NCBI GenBank assembly: GCA_015680685.1
Contig: MNCI01012713.1
Span: 1,118,439 to 1,182,438 of the forward strand
Source of the DNA: Gnetum montanum
Lineage: Eukaryota; Streptophyta; Gnetopsida; Gnetales; Gnetaceae
Direction of reading: 5' to 3'
DNA: 64,000 nt
Shown here: positions 36,370 to 47,490 of the stretch, piece after piece
Layout: each line of letters starts with the position of its first letter
Position numbering within the stretch: the stretch's first letter is position 1
The notes under the pieces: model-generated
What the model was told of the DNA's origin: nothing
The model's input: the letters and a program-made list of their open reading frames with translations, nothing else
Database searches by the model: none
Made by a program: the position numbers and the translations under genes

Positions 36370-36900
36370 CATGTTGTTTTTGACTAAATTAAGGTTGTAG
36401 CCTTCCTAAAAAAGATCTGATCTATGAAGTCCACTCATTTATCTATTGATTGCTAGATAAGAGCCCTACAAAGCTCTTCTTAACTCTAGTTCTGGAGTTA
36501 ACCTCATCTTCCATGATATGTACAAGGCCTAGAACCTACCACCTCTTAAGAAGAGCAAGATCCATTTAGAATTAGGAAATTAGTTTATTACTATCCCTTT
36601 GGGATTAGTAGAGGACATTATGACCATAGTTTTTGGGTGGTCCTATCCTACTAATTTTTTAGTAATCAAGGTGAACAAGTGCAAAAGTGACTTCCCCATC
36701 ATTATGGAAAAGCTTTGGTTAAGCATGATTAATGCATGAATGGGAATAAGGGACCTATCCTTAGAAATATCCAAGGAAAATGAGCAAGGAAAAGTAGAGA
36801 AGAAGCGTATTCAATGCATCACATACAATGATACTGAGTGTAGTTGTGTGAAAACGATTTGGTCAATCAAAAGCACATACATTAAGGCATGCAATTAGTG
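36370..36900 (+). pseudogene. Protease relic of Ath3
   Basis: Segments SGVNLIFHDMYKA near 36,490-36,530, NLPPLKKSKI near 36,535, ITIPLGLVEDIM near 36,590, FLVIKVNKCKSDFPIIM near 36,655 and ISKENEQGKVEKKR near 36,770 follow the AthY protease in order. The DSG region is shifted and altered. Not functional. Confidence 0.75.
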
Positions 36901-37339
36901 TGTACAAGAAATTAAGGCATGCAATCAGTGTGTAGCAAGAGGATACCCAATGGCTGATAGCTGATTCAAATAGTAGCACAATATGCATAGAGCTAACTAA
37001 GAGTCTAACATGTGCATATGTTGAAGGCATGGACAACATTGAACAAGTTCATTTCCAACTCTCTAATGAAGATGATGATACCTATTGGGGAGAGTTGGAG
37101 ATCCCTGCTCACTTTGAATAGAAGCCCTTAGATCTAAAAGCTTTACTAGTCAGTATGGAGTATGCATTTTTAAAGAATGGTAAACCGATCATCATTAATG
37201 TCAAACTTGCTCCTAAACAAAAAGAAAAGGTGTTGAAAGTGATGAATAAATGTTTAACAACTTTTGCTTGGTCATATCCAGAGCTAACAGGAATCAATCC
37301 AAGGATATGTTAGCATCACATCTACACTGACTTGGCCAT

Positions 37340-38105
37340 GAAGGCTAGAAGGTAGCCACAAAGGCGGTTGAACCCCAAATTAAAACAAATCATCAAGAAG
37401 GACATAGAGCAACTTCTAAAGGTGGGGTTCATCTATCCAATTGCAGATAGTGAGTGGGTTAGCCCACTTATCATAGTACCAAATAAAGATGGAAAATGGT
37501 AGGTTTTCATCGACTTTAGGCTATTAAATATGGCAACATTTAAGGATCATTTTCCTTTGGCATTTGTAGATCAAGTGTTAGATACCATATCCAAGCATTG
37601 TTATTATAGTTTCTTGGATGGTTGTAGTGATTATAACCAAATCCAAATCACACTAGAAGACTAGGCCAAGACAACATTCATGAGTCCCTAGGAGACTTTT
37701 ACATATTATAAGATGCCATTTGGCCTATGCAATGCCCTTGCCAACATTGCTTAGTCCTAAGTATCTTTCAACAAAAAATCAATAGTGGTATTGAAGTCTT
37801 CATGGATGACTTCTACACCTATGGAGCTACATTTGAGGAAGTTTTGGACTAACTTGAGTAAATACTGAAGAGATGTGTAGGGATAAACCTATAGCTCAAC
37901 TGGCAAAAGAGCCATCTCATGGTCCAAGAAGGCATAGTACTAGGGCACCAAATTTTGTAGAAAGGAATTGAGGTAGACCTAGAAAATATGAGGGTCATCC
38001 AAGGAATAACACACCAACCAGAGACCCTAAAAGATTTTTGGTCATTCCTTAGACACACCAGTTACTACCATTGATTTATTGAGAATTTCTCTAAGATTAC
38101 AAAGC
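37340..38105 (+). pseudogene. Reverse transcriptase of Ath3
   Basis: KDIEQLLKVGFIYPIADSEW near 37,400, FIDFRLLNMATFKDHFPLAF near 37,510, YYSFLDGCSDYNQIQI near 37,600, YKMPFGLCNA near 37,700, and VFMDDFYTYGATFEE with catalytic FMDD intact at 37,799-37,810. SHLMVQEGIVLGHQIL follows near 37,910. Matches Athila-type RT throughout; about ten stops. Confidence 0.85.
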
Positions 38106-38109
38106 CATT

Positions 38110-38770
38110 GGTAGAACTTACAAAGAAAGATGCACCTTTGATTTGGGCCAAGGAATGTGAACATGCATTCTAATAATTAAAGGAGAAACTTGTAGAAATA
38201 CCAATCCTATGAGGACCAACTTGGTTCAAACCATTCCATATCATAAAAAATGCATGTAACTATGCTTTGGGAGTAGTGCTCATGTAGCTGAACAATAAGA
38301 AACATCCATATTATATTGACTATGTGAGTATAAGGATTGTGAAGGCACAGTTGAATTAAATCACCATGGAGAAAGAATTAATGGTAGTGGTGTACATGCT
38401 AGAAAATTTTAGATATTATGTACTAGGTTTATAAGGTATTTGTACATACAGATCACAATGTAATTTTTTTTCCTTATGAATAAGCTGACAATGAGCCCTT
38501 GTGTTATACGGTGGCTTGTGATCTTACAAGAATTTGATCTTAATATGGTAGATCGAAAAGGGACTAAGAACATGATCACTAACCACCACTCTCACTTAAG
38601 ATGGAATAACAAAGAGGAGGAGAGCCTGCTCTTTGATCAATTTTTAGAGGAACTCCTCTTTACTGAAGCAATAAGTGAACAAACACCTAAAAAAGCAATA
38701 TGGTATAATGACATCCTCACATATCTTCTTACTCAAGAGATGCCACAAGACTTGGATTTTAGGAAGAAGT
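38110..38770 (+). pseudogene. RNase H of Ath3 and connection to integrase
   Basis: FHIIKNACNYALGVVL near 38,240: the usual first catalytic Asp is Asn, as in AthX. MEKELMVVVYMLENFRYYVLG near 38,370 and VHTDHNVIFFS near 38,445 follow. The open frame 38,476-38,772 (PCVIRWLVILQEFDLNMVDR, KGTKNM) covers the RNase H end; the final Asp of the canonical ADHLSRL is Asn (TNHHSHL). A linker to integrase follows. Confidence 0.8.
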
Positions 38771-38789
38771 AACAATTTCTTCATCAAGT

Positions 38790-39950
38790 CAAATACTTCA
38801 TGGAAATCAATAGACACCTTTACAAGGTATGTGTTGATGGCCTGATATGTTGGTGTGTCCTTGATGAAGATCAACTATGCATTCTCCAAGATGCTTATGA
38901 AGGGCCTTTTAGAGGCCACTATGTAGGGAGATGCACAACCATAAAAATCTTAATGACAGGATACTATTGGCCCACAATCTTTACAAATGTCCACTAGGCC
39001 ATCAAGTTTTGTGAATGTTGTCAACATGATGGCGGTATGACTGCTTGCATGGAAGGCCCTCAATACTGGATTCAACTACTAGATCCTTTCAACATATGGG
39101 GCATTTACTTCATGAGTCCCATCACACCCATGTCTAATAGAAAAGCATATATTATAGTAGTAGTTGACTACTACACAAAATGGGCTAAAGCAACAACTAT
39201 TATTAATTGTACATCATCCACTGATACCAAATTTATACAACAAAATATCGTGAATAGGTTGGGTGCATGTTCACTAATTTCTGATAATGAAACTCATTTC
39301 ACAGGTGTCACATTTAGAAAATTAATGCAACACTTGGGGGTAGAACATAAATTAACAACACCTTACCACCCCCAAGCTAAGGGTTAAGCAAAGGTAACCA
39401 ACCAAGAGATTACAAAAATGCTAATGTGAACCATTAGCAAATATAGGAAGGGTTGGACTTAACAATGCTCTTTGGGCTTATCATTCAACTTGGAAACTTC
39501 CTATTGGATATTCTCCCTATCAATTAGTGTATGAAAAACTTCCAACACTTTCAATTCAATCTAAGCTCTGTACACTCTCAATAGCCTATGATCTAAACCT
39601 TGACCTAAGTTTAGCATAGAAGGAAAGATTGATCAATCTAAGCATGCTAGATGAAAATCGCTTAGTGGCCTTATCCTTGAATGAGGTGAACAAGGCATTC
39701 AGCAAGGACCATCATGACCTTAGAATTAGGAAAGCAAAACTTCAACCTAGAGATAAGGTTCTTTACTAGAACCCCACAATCGTACCCCAAAAGAAAAAAT
39801 TCCAAACATTGTGGGAGGGACCTTATATAATTGATCAAACCTTTCCCTCTGGGGCCATGATAATTTACACACCTAATAGCCCAAATAACAAGTAGTTGGT
39901 CAATATCCAATAAGTCAAACCTTTCCTAGAACCAAGATTAGCCAATATAA
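38790..39950 (+). pseudogene. Integrase of Ath3
   Basis: The zinc-binding part reads GHYVGRCTTIKILMTGYYWP, TNVH and CECC (38,910-39,020). The core has IIVVVDYYTKWAKATT near 39,150-39,200 and LISDNETHFTGVTF near 39,275; 35 residues after the second Asp the catalytic Glu is replaced by Lys (AKVTN near 39,387-39,401), as in AthX. The C-terminal part KKKFQTLWEGPYIIDQTF is near 39,800. Broken by a stop in the core and further stops. Confidence 0.85.
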
Positions 39951-40007
39951 CTACCTCCTCAACAAATGGACAACCATGTTCTATTTTTTGGATCTCCTCC
40001 CTTCAAC

Positions 40008-40020
40008 TTAGTCATGGGGG
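40008..40020 (+). other. Internal copy of the polypurine tract, end of pol
   Basis: TTAGTCATGGGGG, identical over 13 bases to the true tract at 43,991-44,003. Confidence 0.6.
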
Positions 40021-40646
40021 AGATGGCCATCCATGCTAACCATTACCATGGCCTCTTAGTTTTTCTACCTTTTTGTTTTTCACATTTTTGATTTTACAAA
40101 GTTTTTATTTTCAAATTTTTCTAATTTTATACCATTTTTAGTAACCTTTCACTTTCTTAATTATTTACACTTTCTTATCTATTTTAATTTATTTTGTTTC
40201 CTTTTTTTTAAGTGTGGTATTTTCTCATTTTTTCTAATACATCTACTTTATGATCATAGGAAACAATTGTTGTTTACTAATAATGGTTTGTGCTTAATGT
40301 GTGATTGTCAATGTCTAGTTTCTATTTTTGAATTCTGATGTCTAATGAATTTGACATGGTTTATTTTCATGGAACAGGTAATGAGTCCACATCATCCGTC
40401 TATCCAATGAACTCTATAGTTTTCCTTGTTCTATGAATTTGAGATCCCTTTTCATTAAAGAAACTTTTAATCAGTTGGTGACCTAGGTAGTTCCAAAATT
40501 AGATAGGATCCAAAGTTTTGAAAAAGGTGTAACGTCAAGGGAACTCAATACTCTTTGTACTCTTCTTCTTGCTTGAGTGCTTGAGTGTTTTTTGCGAACT
40601 TCTTACTATTCCATATTACCCACTGAAGGAAGTTAAAATAACATCA

Positions 40647-40785
40647 TTGCATGGTGTGGTTCCCATTTTTAAAAAATGATGGGAATTCAAAGAACACTCC
40701 TCCAACACAAATAATTCCTTGCATGGTGTGGTTCCCATTTCAAAAAAAAACCTATGGGAATTCAAAGCACATCCCTTGGATAAAT
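40647..40785 (+). repeat. 72-bp tandem duplication with hairpin
   Basis: TTGCATGGTGTGGTTCCCATTT starts at 40,647 and again at 40,719. Each unit can pair TTCCCAT with ATGGGAA about 15-20 bases later. AthY has one unit near 7146. No function known. Confidence 0.75.
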
Positions 40786-40860
40786 AAAAGGGCTACAAGC
40801 ACTAGTTATGGAACTCAAAAGACATACATCCATGTCTAAAGGTTTCCTTTAACTAAGGTC

Positions 40861-40923
<63 letters not shown>
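40861..40923. repeat. CT dinucleotide microsatellite
   Basis: About 63 bp of CT repeats with one early interruption, next to an N at 40,931, so the length is uncertain. Confidence 0.95.
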
Positions 40924-40926
<3 letters not shown>

Positions 40927-41640
40927 CATTNAGTTCCATCCTTAGTCTAGACGAAAACCATCCACTCTTAGTGACTTTGCATCACTCTAAAATTGATCCA
41001 TCCACTTGAGACACAAGAGTGATTCCACAAAAAAATCACCATTCCACAAAGAGGAGAGAGAAGAGTAGGAAGTGAGAGAGAGNGAAGGAACTTCTTATGA
41101 CCTCAATTTGGAACCCCATTCCACCTTCTCTATCATCCATCCATGCTACCATAATTCACCTCACTACCAAGTTCTATGTTATGCTCCAAGTCTTAGTTTG
41201 ATGTGTTGGGATTCTTGAGTGGATTCTTTTGGGTTGGTCCTTAACTTGTCATGATCATTAAATTAACTATGGGGCACACAAACCCCTTAGTTGAGGTTAT
41301 GCAAGGGCAAAAGAGCATAAACCTACTATGGGAAGGATCCACTTACATAGCTTTTGGCTTGATTAGTTAAGGTTCTTTACTTTTGACATTGCTACAATCC
41401 TATATTTCACATTTTCCATTGTGTAAACCACTTAGTACTCCTTAATCTTTTATTGCATTCATCCATTAAGTTATTTTATCTCCATTTTTTTTAAATTTAT
41501 GAACTTCAGCACCCTCTTCATATGATTTCATACTATTCTTAGTCTTCTAAGCTTTCATTTAACCCCAATTTCATCAAAAAATTCCTTGTATTTTGAAAGT
41601 TTTACCAAAGTCAATGGGAGTCAATAGTCAATAGCTACAT

Positions 41641-41724
41641 CGATGAGGCCTCATCGACATAGCCAACCACATCAACAAAGCCCTGTCAATGAGGCCTCAT
41701 CAATGCAGTGTAAAAATACTATAT
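41641..41724 (+). promoter_or_regulatory. Candidate internal promoter of Ath3
   Basis: A perfect 16-bp palindrome CGATGAGGCCTCATCG (41,641-41,656) is followed by AATGAGGCCTCATCAATGCAG and a TATA-like TAAAAATACTATAT (41,711-41,724). The same order (GAGGCCTCATCAATGCA units, GCAGTGT, then TATAAATA) is found in this element's LTR U3 at 32,868-32,975. The accessory ORF begins about 445 bp downstream. Confidence 0.55.
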
Positions 41725-42166
41725 GTACCACTAAACACTTTGGAATTTTTTGCAATTTTCTCATAACACACAAGGAATTTTTGAAATTTTTTAGAGCCCA
41801 TAACTTTCAAAATATTCGTCCAAATCACTCCATTTTTTGATCCTGCACTTACCAAAGGTAAGATCTTTATCATGGAGGCTGCAAACCTTAAGGTTTCCAA
41901 TGAAATTTTTGAATTTTATTCTAAATAATTCCAAGGGTTAGTAACCTTAACAACATAAAAATGTCAACTCTTTTGATAGTTAACCCTTCCAACAACATTC
42001 AAAATAATTTATCAATGATAATGCATATATAAAATTAACAATTAAGTTAATTAAATTAGCCATAATCACAACTTAGCCAAATGTAACTACCCTCAAGAGT
42101 TAAGGTATTCCAATTATTTTAAGGTTACACAATGATTGCTAATCCATAGTCTTATTGTGATTACAA

Positions 42167-43737
42167 ATGGCACCTAAACAAAGGTGTCCACAAGAAGGAG
42201 AACCCTCACAACCATAGAAGAAATGACCCAAAGCTAGAAGGGACTAGCAGGAACAAGGCCAAGAATAAAAAGAGGTGACCCATGCAATAGGACCTCTTTG
42301 TGAGGAACCTAAAGTGGAATTTGTTTGACAGATTCTAGAGGAAGAAGTGCCTATCAAACAATCCCAGTCAGGAGAAGCACCTAGACCTATGCCCAGGCTT
42401 GAGGTCACTTTGACTCTAGCCTGCCTAAACATCATCAAGTCTCAAAAAATATAAAGATCAATTCTTCAAGAGATAAATGTCAGTCCATTTTTGAAAAAAG
42501 CTCCAGAGGATGTTAGAACACAATTGCAAATCTCTCCCATGTGGCCAATCATCCCATCTAGTGGGGAATGGTACATGGAAGAGACCTATCTCTTCTGGAG
42601 TAGCCGAAGGCCAAGGTCCATTGTAAAAATCAAGGACATTCAAGTATCCTACTTAGCAGAGGCCATTACACTAAGGAAAAAGTAGTAATGGCCATCTTCA
42701 AATAGTGCATGGTAGAAGCTAAAACACACTCAATCAAAAAGGACTTGAATTAGATGCACCAAAAAAATGAGGCATTGACCGTGCAAAATCATCACCTATA
42801 AAATGTTGATGTTCAAAGAGATCAAATGCAAGAGTTCATCCATCAATAGTAGAAGCAACTTGTCAGGGTCAACACTAAACTTAGGAAATTAGCCATGGAG
42901 AATCACAATTTGTCAATGGAGGAGGTACGCACCTTGTAACAAAAGTTTGCCATCAAGATCACTGCTTAGAAAAATGAAGCTCTCAAATTTGAGAGAGTGA
43001 AAAATCACTACAAGGAATAGGTTAACTTACAAAAGGAAATTAATGAAAAATAAATCCAAATGGAAAAGGCTAAAGTAAATGAATCCCTCAAGAAACTCTA
43101 GCAAGGAAGAGAGATATGGTAGCCCATCCTTGATGGGATTCATGCCTACAACAAAGCAAAGATTTTCTTGAAGGATTTGTAGATCAAAGAAATCATAGGG
43201 TATGTGACATTGGCCAATCTCCATTCTACAAATCTAGAAATGTTAACAATCAAATAACTATGATCGGAATTGGAGAAACAAGTGGCTAGCTCATATCTAC
43301 TATACAAGGCTAAGTTCAAACACCACAAGGACTCCAAGCAAAAACTTGAAACTACTAATGCTAAACTTAAAGTTCTTAAAGGATGATTCATAGATCAACA
43401 ATCCATTGTTGAGGACCTAGCTAGATGGATAAATGACTACGGAAAGCTTAAGAACACAGTGAGATCATTCGACATTGAATGCAAACAGTTCGTTGCCTGG
43501 TTCATCAATGTCAAGGAGTTATTTCTAGTAATCCCATGTCCTTGGGATCTGCCTGTTCCAACCCACATTGGGTAAGCTACGTGGATGGTGCATGATCCTA
43601 GGAGTAAGGAGGAGAAAATGAAAGCACTAATAGATGCTTTCCACCTTCTACTTGAAGTTGTAACAATAGCAAGACAAATATAGCCACCTCAACCACCACC
43701 AGTGCATGAAGCTGGTGAGGGTCCCTTGGAGCCTTAG
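42167..43737 (+). pseudogene. Accessory ORF of Ath3, internally deleted
   Basis: Starts ATG 42,167 (MAPKQRCPQEGEPSQP), in frame with the clear N-terminal piece at 42,491-42,685: APEDVRTQLQISPMWPII, GEWYMEETYLFW, VKIKDIQVSYLAEAI. Near 42,670 the frame shifts and some 350-400 codons present in Ath2 and Ath4 are missing. The second part is rich in Lys, Glu, Gln and Leu with heptad-like spacing (LVRVNTKLRKLAMENHNLSM, SELEKQVASSYLLYKAK), probably coiled coil. It ends with IPCPWDLPVPTHIG, TWMVHDPRSKEEKMKAL and EGPLEP before TAG at 43,735-43,737. The C-terminal block matches Ath2 and Ath4. Position suggests the env-like slot of Athila elements, but no membrane segment is visible. Function unknown. 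Confidence 0.7.
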
Positions 43738-43990
43738 GAACTACCTAGAATCATTTGATCTTCTGCAATAAGCTTCATACCATCAAGGAATATGTTGTTC
43801 AAATTTTGAAGAGTTGTGTCATGGTGTTCAATTTTATGTCCTGAACACCACCATTTTTGTAATGTGTTGATCCATACACTCGAGCATTCCATTTTTTGTC
43901 AAAGTTAATTAGTTGTTTGGTTGAAGAGAAGTCAGTTAATAATCCCATACCTTCCCAATTTTGTAAAAGAACTTGAGTATGAGTTTTCAT

Positions 43991-44005
43991 TTAGTCATGG
44001 GGGTA
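43991..44005 (+). other. Polypurine tract of Ath3
   Basis: TTAGTCATGGGGGTA immediately before the 3' LTR start TGATGATTTG. Confidence 0.9.
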
Positions 44006-44998
44006 TGATGATTTGTCGTTAGTTGGTTGCAGCCATGAGGCCTCATCAATCAACCAACCATGTGAATGAGGCCTCATTGACAAAGCCCTGTCAATGCATC
44101 TTGCCCTATGTCAATGAGGCCCTGTCAACATAGTGTCTATCTATTGCCTATAAATACGCACCTTCCAACTACATTTATGGCAATCTAGATTTCAATAGTA
44201 GTGAAGCTCTTGCATTTTTTTGATTCAAAAGTTAGAATTTTTTCCTTTAGTGCCCACAGTAGGAGTTATTGAGTGTACAGATCTTTATTTAAGCATTGTT
44301 GTACCTAAGCACAACAATGTGTGCGGTAATAAAGACGAGCTTTTTGATAAACCTTGTAGCACTTTGGATAACTTAGCTATTTTATTTATGCATTTAATGT
44401 TTTCAATTATTTTTTAATTTTTTTCAATTATTTTGCAAATATTTTCTAGTAAATGAGTTAATGAAGTAATTAAGCTAGATAGATTAAATACATAAGTACG
44501 ACTGCTTATAGCGTAACACATATTTTCTTGGTAATCCTAACGGTGTTATTGCTTGGTATGCNCGTAACACATATTTTCTTGGTAATCCTAACGGTGTTAT
44601 TGCTTGGTATGCCCAGTAGCATAGTGCTTGATTGCCTAGTAGTGAATACATGGATTCAAGATGTGTACAGAAAGTAGGAATGGATACTTATGTTAGGATT
44701 AGTTAAATGATTAGTTAATTTATTTATTTATATTATTTAATTAAATTATTTGTATCTACATTTTGAGCACCCAACTATAAAACATAAAAATGATACAAAT
44801 TGAATGCATCAGTTACACTTAACCATACCAACAAATATCATAAGTGTAATTGGGAAGACAATGATTGACCTTAAGGTTAGATTCACTTCCTAAAGGGCTA
44901 GTGCACTAGAAATAATGAAGTCCATGAAATTCAACTGGATCATGCATGAACGCTTGTGATTCGTACGGTTGGGTGTAGGGGTACCTCGCTACTCATCA
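44006..44998 (+). mobile_element. 3' LTR of Ath3
   Basis: TGATGATTTGTCG to CGCTACTCATCA, TATA box TATAAATA at 44,149-44,156. 993 bp as given, about 942 bp without the duplication at 44,512-44,612. Confidence 0.95.
44512..44612. repeat. 50-bp exact repeat flanking an N (assembly join)
   Basis: 44,512-44,561 and 44,563-44,612 are identical and separated by a single N at 44,562. The 5' LTR has this segment once. This looks like two overlapping contig ends joined without merging. Confidence 0.85.
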
Positions 44999-45003
44999 GC
45001 AAT

Positions 45004-46890
45004 AAATAAATGCATGCATACTTGGATGTTTTGATTCCATAGAAAGTTCTTAGAGTATTAGTTATATGATGATAGATTAATCTTAGTATTCTTTCTCTTA
45101 TATTTAAGAGCATTCATACTATGGTTCTTCTTATTTATGCATGTTTAGGTATTAATAGGATGAAGGAACCCAAAAGAAGCAAGGAAACACATAGTTTGGA
45201 AGAGGGAAGCTTGAAAAGGAAGAATTTTTTCAACGATTAAAAAATAAATTTCCTAGAGGAAGCCTCTAACAAGAACAGTGAGAATGAAGCCCTAGGAGAA
45301 AGATCCTCAAGGAGTAAGATCCTAGAGGGAGAGCAAGGAGGGATAATTTTATCTAGAAGGGAGAGTTTTTGTGAGATTTGTAAACTTCCAAAGTTGAAGA
45401 AACCAAATATTCCTATCTATAATCCTTGGTTATTTCAAAATTTTTGTTTACAAAATGTTAATCTAAGCAATTTGACACTAGTCACTTTCTTTGACTTGAA
45501 TCTATATGCTTATCTATGTGTACTTCTTTTCCTTATTTCCTGGATTAGTGTAACTCACTAAAAGTGGAGGAAGAGCTTAATGTAGAATTGTATTCCAATA
45601 GGATATTTTTTTACCAAATTACCAAAGGAAAAACATGTCCAACAAAAGGACATGAAAAATGAGGTTTATCTCTTGGAGGTATGAGCAAGCTAGCTCCAAT
45701 AGGAAGCCATCCTCTAAGAAAATATAAATTAAAAGATTGTTACAAAGCTAAGTTTTCTTTATTTTAAATTAGTTATTTGTACTCTTATTTCAAATAGTTA
45801 TTATGTTTCCATAAAGTTTCTAATCACTGTGTTGTTTTAGCCATAATCAATGTTTTCCTTTACTAGGATGTGCGATTTATTTTAAATTATCTTATATTTA
45901 ATTAAATTTATATGATTCCTAAATTTCAAATTATTACTAAAAGCTTCTTTTAGCTTGCACAACATTATCCAAATAATATAAGTTTTCATCATGTTACATA
46001 TGTATCATTTTTGAGCTTGATATTATTACTACTAGATTTATTTCATGTTCAAAATCTATTTTATCAACATTTTCAATTTATTATTTATGGAATGTTATAC
46101 TATAAAATTTACTTTAAACATTTTGTCCCACAAAATAATTTCTTTCTAAACTTATAGTTTTAGCAGTGCACAATTTCATATGGTTACTATTTAATGTTTA
46201 AATTCTAAATCTTTGATTTATATAATCATTCCAAATAAGTTTAATGTTATGTCTTGTCTCTTTCTTAAGTTATTTTATAATAAATTTTCTTGTCCTATTT
46301 TTTTTTATTAAAATTTACTATCAGTATAACATCAAAATTTCTCCCCTCTTAAAATATCAATTTATTAATCACCATTTACATATTATCATATTGCTCAACT
46401 AGTGAGACTTTTTCTACAATTTTATATCCATATAGGAGATGCCATAGGTGATTGTCTCTTAAAACGCATTTTCCAAAGAAAGTGTTTCTTTTGATCTCAT
46501 TTCAAGCATCAACACCCTTTTTCTGGTGTTAGAAGGAGGGCTTTAACCTCCATTTTTCTATTTTCTATTCTAATTTGGTAGTCCTTATCTTAGCATAGAC
46601 TTTAGTAAGGTGGTTTTATCCTCTTTACATGAAGTTTTGCATTTATTTTACTTTTTTCAAAGTTAAACTGAATTTCTATAATTACATCATATCTATTTTA
46701 TCAGCATTTACATTTTACATTTCTTTTGTTTTATAAGTGAGAATAGTTCCTATATCTTATTTCTTATGAGACCTCTCATCTTAGATCCAAAATAATCAAC
46801 TACCTACCAATTTAACTAACAAAGAGAACTAGCTTCTTTTTTCTTAGCAATATTCCTAAAAAAACTAGAACCATAATGGCATCAAACTCA
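45004..46890 (+). pseudogene. Possible N-terminal gag of an unrelated gypsy element
   Basis: From ATG 45,160 a frame of about 110 codons with one stop reads MKEPKRSKETHSLEEGS, then RESFCEICKLPKLKKP and IYNPWLFQNF. The charged start and its place upstream of the gag at 46,900 suggest the N-terminal part of the same gag. The rest, 45,550-46,890, is AT-rich with nothing recognised. No 5' LTR or primer site is visible. Confidence 0.35.
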
Positions 46891-46894
46891 CCTC

Positions 46895-47490
46895 CTACTC
46901 TTTTGGTTAGCAATCCTTTCAACTTTACACATTATCATGCCATTTATAAACCTTTGTAAAATGTTAATTTCTTCTTTGATCCCACCACTAGCAATGCTTT
47001 TCAACATCTTGATTGCTTTGAGATACTTTAAGAAATTTATAATGTCACCAATAATGATGTTGTATGTAGATCCTTTGTAATAAAATTCCAAGTTAGAGCA
47101 ACATAATGGGTTCTTATTCTCCCAAACACCTTTTAGTACTACATGACAAGACTTTAAAAATAAGTTCTTACTCTAATTTGAAAAATTTACTAGTCCTACC
47201 TTAATCTCTAATAATTTTATTAGATTAAGAAAATTATCCAGAGAAATCATTCATGACTATAACCTAAGATTTCTATAATAATTAGTCTATATTCCTAATG
47301 AGATGTGTCCCTAACTAGATTGCATCCTTAACTTTTATCTTTCTACTTTAGATCCTTTCTACACTTATTGTATTAAGTTGGATAACAATGTAACTAAATT
47401 ATAAGAAGTTATGATTAAAGTAATAGAACTAGAACAAAATTCTTTAATGAATACTATCCAAACTAATGAGACATCCAATGGCATTTTGTA
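46895..47490 (+). pseudogene. gag relic of a gypsy element
   Basis: Plus-strand pieces NPFNFTHYHAIYKPL, FFDPTTSNAFQHLDCFEIL, EIYNVTNNDVVCRSFVIKFQ and, after a shift, RIPNEMC-like and FYFRSFLHLLY-like segments follow the layout of a retrotransposon capsid domain (start of domain, ...FVIKFQ.RAT.W, then a C-terminal helix region). The clade is uncertain, perhaps Tat-like. The open frame on the opposite strand at 46,888-47,091 is a shadow. Confidence 0.55.

Larger units (their letters stand above)
39960..41630 (+). other. Post-pol spacer of Ath3
   Basis: Shared with AthY. It includes a polypurine-tract copy (40,008-40,020), a conserved GTAATGAGTCCACATCATCC block near 40,378, the peptide FEKGVTSRELNTLCTLLLA near 40,510, a short tandem duplication, a CT microsatellite and a region matching 7680-7740 (GAGCATAAACCTACTATGGG). 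Ns at 40,931 and 41,083. Confidence 0.6.
32838..44998 (+). mobile_element. Ath3, full-length Athila-like retrotransposon
   Basis: A 12,161-bp plus-strand element with exact 5-bp target duplications GCAAT at 32,833-32,837 and 44,999-45,003. It contains both LTRs, primer site, gag, protease, RT, RNase H, integrase, a post-pol spacer, a candidate internal promoter, an accessory ORF and a polypurine tract. LTR divergence and many stops show it is old and inactive. Confidence 0.95.

Noticed and set aside
32838-44998. Complete endogenous pararetrovirus or true retrovirus
   Set aside because: Order protease-RT-RNase H-integrase, tRNA-Asp primer site and LTRs fit Ty3/gypsy Athila-like elements; no envelope signal peptide or membrane anchor is visible in the accessory ORF.
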